From: Symbiodinium natans
Lineage: Eukaryota > Sar > Dinophyceae > Suessiales > Symbiodiniaceae
Reading direction: 5' to 3'
Assembly (NCBI GenBank): GCA_905221605.1
Contig: CAJNDS010002321.1
Location: forward strand, 172,001-236,000
DNA length: 64,000 bases
The translations under genes were made by a program, and so were the position numbers. The notes beneath the pieces were generated by a model. It worked only from the letters and a program-made list of their open reading frames with translations. It made no database searches and was not told the DNA's origin. Below, piece by piece: positions 1 to 8,500 of the stretch (the stretch's first letter is position 1; each line of letters opens with the position of its first letter).

Positions 1-960
1 AGATGGCACTCTTCTTTATCTATCCTATCTCCCTTATCTCTCCCTTCCCTCTTTCTTTTCGAAATAAGAACAACTAAAGAGGAAGAATTTATGAAAAGGA
101 GAAGAGTAAGGAAAAGAGCAGAAGAGATAGGCCGAGAAGAGGGACATGATGAAGTACGGCAAGGTCCAAGCGCAAGGAGTCACCCTCTGCTTTACCTTCC
201 ACTGCTTTATCATACCTGTCTTGTGCTTTATCAGTTAAACGGAAACAGAAGGAGAGAAGGGAAAGGGAAGTGAGAGAGGAGAGACAACAAGGAGGCCATT
301 TTCATTTTCTGGAAGGGTACTGAACAGAAGAGAGGAGACAAGAAACAAGGAGACGGAGGAACACAACAAGGCGCAAAGAAGATGGCACTCTTCTTTGTCT
401 ATCATCTCTCCCTTCCTTGTCTCTCCCTTTTCCCTCTATTCTTAAAAAGGACAAGACCTCTTCGCAGATAGGTGCCCTCTCTCCTCTTCAGGAAGCCCCC
501 ATTGCCCTTATTTTGCTTGCTTTCTGAAACGACAAGGAAAACAACACATAGAAAGAGAGGAAATGGAATGAACCAATAGGCAGTGGAGCTCTTCAATTTC
601 TTTCCCTATCTCTTTTCTTCTTTTTTTATTCTTCATTCAACAAGGAAAAGAAGCTTCCTTTTGTGTGTTTTTGAGATTTAAAGGAGAACAAGAGAAGAGA
701 AGGGAGAGAGAAAGGAGAGAGGAGAGATCAACAGGAATGCAACTCTAAATGGAAGAGCAATGAAAAGAATGGAAGAGAAATGAGGACAGGCGAAATGCAA
801 AAATCAGGCAAAGAGAAGATGGTGCTCGTTTTCATCTTTCCTCTGGTTCTTATTTTTCTCTTCTCTTGTTCATTTCCGTTAGAAAAAACAAAAGGAATAA
901 CAATGAACATGTAAGCAAACCCAGCTGATGCTCATGATTTTTTCCTTTCTCCTCTCTCTC
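1..960. repeat. Purine/pyrimidine-biased low-complexity tract
   Basis: Alternating GA-rich and CT-rich stretches with little else. A 24-bp module starting AGATGGCACTCTTCTTT occurs at 1-24 and again at 380-403 with one mismatch, so part of the tract arose by duplication. Short ORFs here have K/R/E-rich or S/L/F-rich compositions that simply reflect the base bias. I see no gene. Confidence 0.7.
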
Positions 961-1180
961 TCTCTCTCCATATATGGGCGATGGAACGGGTGTCCTTGTT
1001 GGGCCGTTTCCTGCATCTTCAAGTGAGGAACCTAAGTGTTTTCTTTTGTTCGTTTGAAGACACAGAAAGCGATTAAAAGGGACGTCCATTTTGGATTGGC
1101 AGCCAACCCAGCTGATGCTCATGATTCTTTTGTCTCTCTCTCTCTCTCTCTCTCTGGGCGATGGAATGGGTGTCCTTTTT
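914..1180 (+). repeat. Direct duplication of an ~80-bp unit containing a (CT)n run
   Basis: The unit beginning AGCAAACCCAGCTGATGC at 914 reappears from 1101 with an offset of 187 bp. Both copies continue through a CTCTCTCT run into GGGCGATGGAAYGGGTGTCC. The (CT)n followed by a G-rich motif resembles a polypyrimidine tract, but no clear acceptor or exon follows the first copy. Confidence 0.7.
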
Positions 1181-1922
1181 TCTGTGGCAGATACATCGTC
1201 AGGACAGAGCTTGGGGGCTCTGCGACGGCGTATCTGTGGACATACCTGCTTGGGCTGCTGAGTTGTTTCAGTGTGGCTTTCCCTGGACTGCTGAGCTTGT
1301 GCGTGCGTGCAGTGAGGGTGACTTCTACGAGACCGAAGAGTTCCGTCCGGCTTCTTGCAAGCTGGCACTCACTGCCAAGGCGGGCGCCGCGTGGACGTAC
1401 AACTTGGTGCCAGCCAGCCAGGATGTGCAGCCCGCGCCAGAGCAACCTACTGCCGTGTCATCTGCTGCTTCTGGCCGCAGCTCAAAGCCGGCACGCTGGG
1501 GACGGTGCACGTACCCTTTGTGCACAGGCAGAGCCTTCCGGCCTGTGCTCGGTGGCCGCGGTCCTTTTCTGGTTTGTCCTCGTCGGGGATGTCTGGGCAA
1601 GCGCGAGCTCACTGTGGCTGTCCCTGATTGCCTGTTCCATCCTTTTTTGTTATCAGGAATGGCGCCAGCTGCCTTCCAGATGGCAGAAGCTGTGGCCAGC
1701 TTCATGGGCATCAGTTCCATCTCGACGACGACCGATATGGAAGCACGGCAGTCGCTTTCACCGCACCAAAGGGGACTAAGTTTCACCAAGATTCCGTGGG
1801 GTTTAAAAATTAACGTGCATTGCTCCTTGAAGACTTTGCTGCTGGCTTCCAGGGTTTCAGCTTCGGATCCGCGCACTGTTGTCCTGCTGCACAGGGGCTC
1901 TAGCTACAGGGGTCTGTTGTAG
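1161..1922 (+). CDS. Hypothetical exon-like open frame upstream of the transposase exon
   Basis: A 253-codon open frame. The stretch from about 1190 to 1610 has protein-like composition, including a Cys-rich segment (RCTYPLC ... GPFLVCPRRGC) that could be a zinc-binding knuckle. A consensus-like acceptor (TTTTTTGTTATCAG) at 1644-1657 suggests introns, so the true coding piece is probably shorter than the frame. It lies on the same strand as the Merlin-like exon 0.7 kb downstream and could be an upstream exon of that gene. I do not recognise the family. Confidence 0.3.
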   Translation: MEWVSFFLWQIHRQDRAWGLCDGVSVDIPAWAAELFQCGFPWTAELVRACSEGDFYETEEFRPASCKLALTAKAGAAWTYNLVPASQDVQPAPEQPTAVSSAASGRSSKPARWGRCTYPLCTGRAFRPVLGGRGPFLVCPRRGCLGKRELTVAVPDCLFHPFLLSGMAPAAFQMAEAVASFMGISSISTTTDMEARQSLSPHQRGLSFTKIPWGLKINVHCSLKTLLLASRVSASDPRTVVLLHRGSSYRGLL

Positions 1923-2212
1923 TTAGTAGCGGACGGCCATGATCAAGCATTGCAGAAACCAGTTCGAAAACACAAACAGCACACATGCACGTGCTGCGGG
2001 GGGAAGCATCGGATTGAGAATTGCAAGCTCCCCGGGGCTCGTGAAATCATCCGCTTGCGCCACACACTGGCATCTCGCAAAGGAGCAGGACCCAAAGCTT
2101 CATGGAATTGAAGCTTCCCGTCAAGAAGTCTTGCTCTTCGAAGCAACACCAGAAGGAAGCGCGGAAGCTCTACGGCTCCAACTACCAAACAAGTTGGAAG
2201 AGGACCCGCCCT

Positions 2213-2343
2213 CAACCCTAAACCCTAAACCCTAAATCCTAAACCCTAAACCCTAAACCCTAAACTAAACTCAAACCCTATATAAACGTTTAGGGTTTGA
2301 GGGTTCAGGGTTTTGGCTTCAGGGTTTAGGGTTTAGGGTTTGG
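2213..2343. repeat. Outward-facing interstitial telomeric repeats (CCCTAAA)n/(TTTAGGG)n
   Basis: Six to seven CCCTAAA-type units (2215-2279) are followed by an AT-rich centre (TATAAACG) and then degenerate TTTAGGG-type units (2289-2343), which forms a large inverted repeat. The C-rich strand comes first, so the telomeric G-strands point outward. This is the opposite polarity to an end-to-end chromosome fusion scar. The right arm runs directly into the splice-acceptor-like sequence of the transposase exon. Confidence 0.9.
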
Positions 2344-2360
2344 GATGTTTTCTTGTTCAG

Positions 2361-3378
2361 GACACAGTGCGCGGCCAAGTTTTCCTCGCCTTCGGCTTTA
2401 GACAATTTGCAGCCATCGCCTGCAGAGGCCTTGCAGGAGTTGGTGCGACTGGGTTTCGTCAAAGGACACCGGGGAAAGTGTCCTTCCTGCAAGGGAAAGT
2501 TGTCGGAGCCCGAGGAGTACCAATACGAAGGGCACTTGTACGTGCGGTGCTGCGATTGGAGGCGCCAACAAAGATTCAACGTGACGTATTTTTCTATTTT
2601 CCATGGCAGTCGCATGAAGCTTCCGGACTTGCTCAAGCTGCTGGTCTTCTACGCCCGCTCCAACCGCTTGAAGAGCCCTAAGGTCAGCGATGCAATGTCA
2701 GTTTTGTGCTCAAAAAAGAAGCACATGTTCGGACACTTGGAGGGCGATGCGCACACCATCCGGAAGGTCTATGTTAGCAAGACAAACCCTGAGTTTCAAG
2801 ATGAGGTCCAAGATGCTCTGCGGCGCTGGAAAGCCCAGAAGCCTGGCAAGCCCGAGCCGAAATATTGGCTTGGACACGTTCGCATTGTTGGCATCAAAGC
2901 CCGCGCTGCTGCTACAGTGGTTGTCGTTTTGCCGACTCGCCTTGTTCCTCCGGGCCCAAGTCCTCCAGTTGAGAGTTTCGTGGAATTGAAGAACTCCGGT
3001 CTTGCAGGCCATATCAACACCGATCGCGGGAGGCAATCTTTGCTTCATTCCGATGGCGCTCAAGCTTGGCCTTGTTTGGTCTCGGCTCTAGGAAAGCCTT
3101 CTGTCACCAGTGATCATGTCAGCCACTCGAAGCATGAGTTCGCCAGAACAGTTGCTGTGAAGCGACGGGCCAACAAAAGGCCGGCAGCCTACATCACGGG
3201 AACTCAATCCATTGATAGATACTGGCAAACAGCACAAGATTTTATTCCGGCTACTTTGCATGCCAAGCATGCCAAGGAAGTCAACCCTGACTTGTATAGG
3301 TACTTGTTTGCCTTCGTTTGGCGGTATCAATTGCCGCTTGCGCAGGACTTCATCCAGGCTCTGGCTGACATGTGCTGA
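2361..3378 (+). CDS. Merlin/IS1595 (ISXO2)-like DDE transposase, terminal exon
   Basis: The frame encodes about 338 residues from an acceptor-like GTTTTCTTGTTCAG (2347-2360) to TGA at 3376-3378. No ATG lies at the 5' end of the frame, so it is read here as a terminal exon. The N-terminus has a zinc ribbon (CPSC ... RCCDW) followed by the helix-rich segment usual in IS1595/Merlin transposases. Candidate catalytic acids, numbered from the frame's TTG at 2353, are D132 in LEGDAHT, D234 in HSDGA and D288 in SIDRYW; the third position is Glu in most relatives. HSKHEF and YLFAFVWRY after the second and third acids fit the ISXO2 pattern. Family assignment is from motif recognition only. No terminal inverted repeats were found, so it may be domesticated or decayed. 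The frame has no internal stop. Confidence 0.65.
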
Positions 3379-3524
3379 TTCGTCCTCGTGTTCTTCTTTT
3401 CAGATTTTTAGGCGAAATATTGTTGCATGTGCATAAAATATCGGTTTTAACAAGTGTTTCAACTCTACCCTATGCCGTCCTAATTCTCTGGTTGTCAGCC
3501 TAACCATGGAGTGACAAGCCAAAC
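3379..3524. other. Short non-coding gap after the transposase exon
   Basis: AT-rich 3' flank (ATAAAATATCGG). No gene or repeat seen. Confidence 0.5.
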
Positions 3525-4082
3525 GTGCCCAAAACCCACGCGAAAAGCACGTCCCACGCTTTCAGTCTCCAGGTTTTTTGTGCGCCTAAGGGAACACGTT
3601 TTGATGCCAAAGATCATTTGGATAAATTAAAAGTCCAAGAAAAACAAATTGCTGAACGAATAGCTAGGGATCTCATGCAACGACAACACGCAGACGATAA
3701 TGATATGACCCATAGATCATTATTTACACACCATGACAGACCGGAACCAGAACAACCGAGATCGCCGGAAATGTATAATATTGCAACTGACCCCCGGCAG
3801 CTCTGGTTCATGGAATTTGGTGAAGAGCGCGCCTCAGCTGGAGTCCCCAGTCAGGCGCTTTTCATTGGAGGAACCATTGTCAGAACTTGCATGGTGTTGG
3901 TCAGGGTACCACGAGACGGGCCTTGCATCTCCGGACGGCGAAGGGGGCCAGCACTCCCAAGCCACGGCCCAAATGTGTGGCGCCGTCTACAAAAACACCG
4001 CGCAGCTTACATTCTCGCGATGTTTTGGGACTGGAGCCAGCTTTGCCGAAGCCGTCACCACCTCCGGCGAGAGCATTTGTGA
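3525..4082 (+). CDS. Hypothetical exon with an AT-rich, coding-looking core
   Basis: A 185-codon frame whose part at about 3590-3790 differs sharply from its surroundings. It is AT-rich and encodes a hydrophilic, helix-favouring sequence (KVQEKQIAERIARDLMQRQH and onward) with natural-looking amino-acid usage. It follows an acceptor-like CAGTCTCCAG. Downstream of about 3800 the composition returns to the local GC level and the translation looks non-coding. No family recognised. The AT-rich part may be a transferred or recently inserted fragment. Confidence 0.3.
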   Translation: MPKTHAKSTSHAFSLQVFCAPKGTRFDAKDHLDKLKVQEKQIAERIARDLMQRQHADDNDMTHRSLFTHHDRPEPEQPRSPEMYNIATDPRQLWFMEFGEERASAGVPSQALFIGGTIVRTCMVLVRVPRDGPCISGRRRGPALPSHGPNVWRRLQKHRAAYILAMFWDWSQLCRSRHHLRREHL

Positions 4083-4263
4083 GCATGCCACAGCATGCCC
4101 CAAAACCACGCCCGAGTCCCTCCGCGCGTAGTCACTATGCTTCGTGCCCCTCTCAAATGAATGGGGGGAGTGCTGCAGATCTGGGTGCATTATGCAAGGC
4201 CTCGGTCCCGCATTTGAGCAGTGCAGCTGGATCATCAGCGACGACTCCGGATCAGTCAGTTTC

Positions 4264-4473
4264 CTTACCGCTTGTTCCAAACTGGGTTTGAACCCAAAAG
4301 CCCAAAGCTAAACCTGAAGAATCGCAGAGCACATACAGAAGCTGCGTGTTCCACACATTTTTCATCAGTGGGCGAGTCAATGATCGCATTCTCGCATGTG
4401 CCGGTGCACACACCATGGTGCACATACATTGCACATGTGTCTCACCATACCCTATCGAACCTCAAGCCCCCTT
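4264..4473 (+). repeat. 210-bp direct repeat, copy 1
   Basis: Nearly identical to 4788-4997 (offset 524 bp; one substitution noticed, GAGTCAATG versus GAGTTAATG). It contains the small palindrome GGGTTTGAACCC. The two copies share their left edge CTTACCGCTTGTTCC and end at a CCCCCTT tract. Confidence 0.9.
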
Positions 4474-4580
4474 TGAGGGCGAGGTAACTGTACATGCAAG
4501 TGTGATGGCCGATAGCATACAGGGAGTTGAAGCCGCATCAGCGGGCCCTGTTTTGTCATGCCCTGGGTGGGCCGGGTGGG

Positions 4581-4615
4581 TCAAAATTTTCGCACTGAGC
4601 TGTGGAGCCAGCGCT
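4581..4615 (-). repeat. 35-bp dispersed element shared with 27998-28032
   Basis: Exactly the same 35 bp occur at 27998-28032. On the minus strand this copy is preceded by TGTGTGTGCAG, which reads as an unspliced 3' acceptor (AG followed by CGCTGG). The 28-kb copy is instead preceded by a spliced-leader sequence at the same boundary. Confidence 0.8.
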
Positions 4616-4787
4616 GCACACACAGATCTCCAGCAAACGAAGTTCCGCAAATTGCCGTTCGCAAAATCAAGCATGACAAGCAACAGAAACTTTTGGGTTG
4701 CAAACCACGAACAAACGGCACACACCGTTTTTCGAAGAGTCGATATGGAAGCAAGCGGTAAAACACCATTCGCTCGCGAACAGTAAG

Positions 4788-4997
4788 CTTACCGCTTGTT
4801 CCAAACTGGGTTTGAACCCAAAAGCCCAAAGCTAAACCTGAAGAATCGCAGAGCACATACAGAAGCTGCGTGTTCCACACATTTTTCATCAGTGGGCGAG
4901 TTAATGATCGCATTCTCGCATGTGCCGGTGCACACACCATGGTGCACATACATTGCACATGTGTCTCACCATACCCTATCGAACCTCAAGCCCCCTT
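4788..4997 (+). repeat. 210-bp direct repeat, copy 2
   Basis: Second copy of 4264-4473. Just upstream, AAGCGGTAA (about 4753-4761) forms an inverted match with TTACCGCTT at the start of this copy, so this edge could be a terminal inverted repeat of a small element. Confidence 0.85.
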
Positions 4998-5536
4998 CTT
5001 AGCCGAAAGACCAAGGCAGATGGCATCCAGGTGCTCGGACACGTCGGAACACGGGACACTGATGCCACCCCACAGCAATTGCTGGGTCACCAGTCTTGAC
5101 GGGTGGTCTTTTCATTCATTCATTCGCATCAACTGTGGCAGTTGTCATGCGGGCGAGTGTGAGCTAGTCACCCCTCTCTGCTGGAGGGTTCGCCGGTGTG
5201 AGGCAGATAAACCCTGCTGTGCCCCGTGGAGCCCGACAGCAAAGTTGTACAATCCTAGAAAGATAAATACTGCCTTTGGCAGCCGCAAAGCTGTGCTCCT
5301 CAGAGCCCGACAGCTGAGGTGTCACAGCTGGGAACTAACAAGTGAAGCTAACAATCAAATAAAAAACTGTACAGGAGACATCATGAGGGCCAGCTTGTCT
5401 ACAGTCTATGTCTACTCCTTGTCAGAGTGTCGACTCACAAGGCGAGGAGACCTCAGGCCTTGTTGTACTGAGTGTAGAGAGTTAGCCTCTCATGTTTGAG
5501 AGCTTGAGAATCATGAATGTTCTGTGTACACCAGTG
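4998..5536. other. 3' flank / 3' UTR region of the LINE-type element
   Basis: Between the 210-bp repeat and the stop codon of the long minus-strand polyprotein. No gene seen. GAGCCCGACAGC occurs twice (about 5228 and 5301). No clear poly(A) or tandem 3' tail marks the LINE end, so the element's exact 3' boundary is not determined; the edge of the 210-bp repeat near 4998 is the best guess. Confidence 0.4.
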
Positions 5537-5557
5537 GGGAGTGGAGGCCACTATCCC
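5537..5557 (+). repeat. LINE hairpin, copy 1 (3' UTR)
   Basis: GGG-a-GTGG-AGG-CCAC-tat-CCC. It lies 9 nt beyond the ORF2 stop codon, outside coding sequence. Confidence 0.75.
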
Positions 5558-5565
5558 AAGTAGAG

Positions 5566-8500
5566 TCACACATGGCTATTGATGCGGTATGCAAGCAAGT
5601 AGCAGTTTGTAAGAATGGCCTGTCGTGTGGCATCCGTCCCTGGCGTGGCGGCCTGGCCGTCGTCATGTACGAGGTGGCAGGACCAAATATCCTCAGTGTC
5701 ACCAGGAAAGTAGAATGCCTGATAGTGCCCGGCCGTAACCACCTTGCCTATATGCATGACCCCTCCGCATAGCTTGTACGGGGTGTTGACAACGTCACCG
5801 GCATGTCCAGTGAAGGTGGGAACAGTGAGATGCTTGTGCATTTCAATCCTCTGCCGCGTTTTCCTAATGCCTCCGGCTGATTGGACAAATCGTCCGATCT
5901 GGAGGATGAGAAGTTCGGGGGGTCTAGTTAAGGCATGTGGCGGGTCTTGTGTATGCCAAGCTGTTACAGCATCCTGTATTCTGAAGGGGTGTTGGACCAC
6001 CAGTCTTATGTGTGGACAGTTGAACTGCTCATCCAGGATTTCATATACCCCTGCTTGTGGGCGTCTAGCTTCCCATCCCCCCTTGAGTGCCACGCAGTCC
6101 GTGCGGTTGCAAAGGTGCTGCAGAAACTCAGCCGCGTCATGCTGTCGCGTGGGCTTCTGCCATCCTGGCCATATGAAGTTCCATGCCGGATGTCTGGCAA
6201 TATTCAGGTGCTGGTTGGATCTTGAGGCCTGTACGATGGCCCCATTGACTTCGCCCAGACCTGATATAAAAGCATCATGTGACCGAGCATAGTGCAGCAT
6301 GTGAATCACTGCGTTGGCGTAGCAAAGGTTATGTGGATTAGTTAGTGCGAGTGATCTAGCATGAGGCTCATTGGTTATACGATCGCGGGTGCACCATGCC
6401 AATAAAGAGCCCTCCACTTTTGTCCCCGCGCCCGCAGTCCCATGTTTCCCCCTTGACGGGATGCCTACTTGACCCTGTTTCGGTGTACTCTTCACTGGTT
6501 GTTCAGTGGTCGCACTCACCGAATGCCCCAAAGCCCCATCCATGCTGCCTTTGTCCCTGTTCTTAGTGCAAGCCGGATCATTCAGAGTGCTACGGGGTTT
6601 TTTCGCTGACATGGCATGGACGGGGGCTGAAAAGAAATTGCGGATGCCTGTCTGCAGTTGCTCCTTCTCAGTCTCTTTTTGACTGAGCATGGGGCGCGGA
6701 GTCCGCTTTCCCCCGAATTTCTCTTGCCTGCTTTTTAGATCTGCAGTCTCTCGAGCTCCTTGGTGAGCGTCGTCTTGCCCACTCGCTCCCGTCTCAAGCG
6801 TAGACCGATCAGCTTGCCCGCGCAGTTGTTTGCCAAGAGGTCCAGGTCGTGGTAAACGGCTGCCGCCTGTTGATGGACGGTGAGTGTCAGGACCATGGTG
6901 ATCACTTCCGCCTGCAGGTCCGGCTTCAGTGGTCGTAGGCTTTGGAACCGGTGCACCGTGTTGTCCTTGGCGGTGTTTGTGATGAGCTGGTTGACTGCCT
7001 TTTTTGCGTCCTCGTGAGTGAGGTTGTCCCGACTTGATGGTAGCGCCTTTTTCTGTACCGGATTCCACTCGTTGTAGATCCACTGGAGCGGAGACCGCGT
7101 TGCCCATCCTGCTGTTTCTGCTACCTGTAGTACCTTGGCGTCGGACTCGATTTTCTCGAGGCGTGCTTTCCATTCCATGAGTAGTACTCCCCATAGCGTG
7201 GCCCTCAGCGAGGTGTTGACCGTGCCTTCCTCGAACTTTGTGTTCCATGTTGCGCTGGCCTGGATCAACATGGAGACAATGCCGTGGTTCGTCGTGTCCA
7301 GGAAGAACACGTAGCTCCGGTCTGCCTCCAAGATCGTCAGTTGGTGCTCGTGTCTGAGTGCTGTTTTGACCAGGGTTTTCAAGGCCGTTCTCACCGTCTC
7401 CTCGTCCAGCGACTCCAGGTCCATCATCAACTCGTCTTCTGCTTCCTGGTCCCGATCCCGTTTTGCCTTGGGAGCTGCCTTGCCTGCGCCCTTGCCCATG
7501 CCCTTTCGATACTTTTGCGGCGTCCCTTGCGGCAGTCTGTGTCTGACGGACGCTTGTCTCTGTGGTGTAGGCGTCGTCGCCAGTGGTGAGCTGAGGCCCC
7601 ACACTGCCGCCATCTGTTGCTCCGGCGTGGTCTCCACTGACGTGGAGGTCATGGTACAGGCAGAGCTGCAGCAAAGGGAGGCACTTTCGTCTGTGTTCTC
7701 GAGCAGACTTTGGGAAGTGGACATTGCACCAGCAGCAAGGTCGCGCAACGTGTGCTTGTAGCAGTGTTTCGGATTGAGCTAGACTCTGGACAAGCTGTTT
7801 CTGAGAGTCATGCCGCTGCGCCATGTGTCGTCGCCAGTGTTGGATGTCTTGCACCTGTTCACCGCATAGGAGACATCGTGTCTTGGCAAGCATGGACATG
7901 TGCTGTATGTGCAGTTGCATCTCATCTTGAGTAGGTGATTTGAGGTAAATCGCAACGTCCATCCCTGGGTGTGGTACAGGCCATACTGCAGGGAGCTGGG
8001 TCTCAGGTGAAGCGGAGGCCGCCTGTCTGCTGGTCCTTGCAAGTATCAGCTGAAAAAGAACTGGGCATTGAGAGCAATGCCGATCTGAGCCGTGCACCAT
8101 TCTGTCACACCACTCACATGTATGGTCCCTTTTGAAGAGGTGCTTGAAGGCCTGGCATGAAGTGTGTATGTCTGAGGTGATATGCCGTGCAAGATTCGTA
8201 TGCACTCTCTGGATATGCGTTTTAATCATGCCGGCATCAGCGATCCAGCGGCCACAGAAACCGCAGTGCTGTTTGAGGTAGGTTTTGTGTAATGCTGCTT
8301 GGGTGCATATTCCCTCATGACTTTGAAGCAATGCCAGTGTCACTTCGTTTTGCAGGAGCGTGCTCTCCTCAGTCGTGGTGTTCCGTGGTTCGTGTTGCCG
8401 CTCTTTAGGGTCAACAGGGGTATGTGGGGTGTCGATCTTGTGTGGAACAGGCTCTGTTTCTTTAACAGTCTTCGTCTCCTGCTGGCTATTGTTGTTCGAG

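Noticed and set aside
4280-4300. GGGTTTGAACCC resembling a tRNA B box
   Set aside because: It is a 12-bp palindrome inside a duplicated unit. No A box or cloverleaf could be drawn around it.
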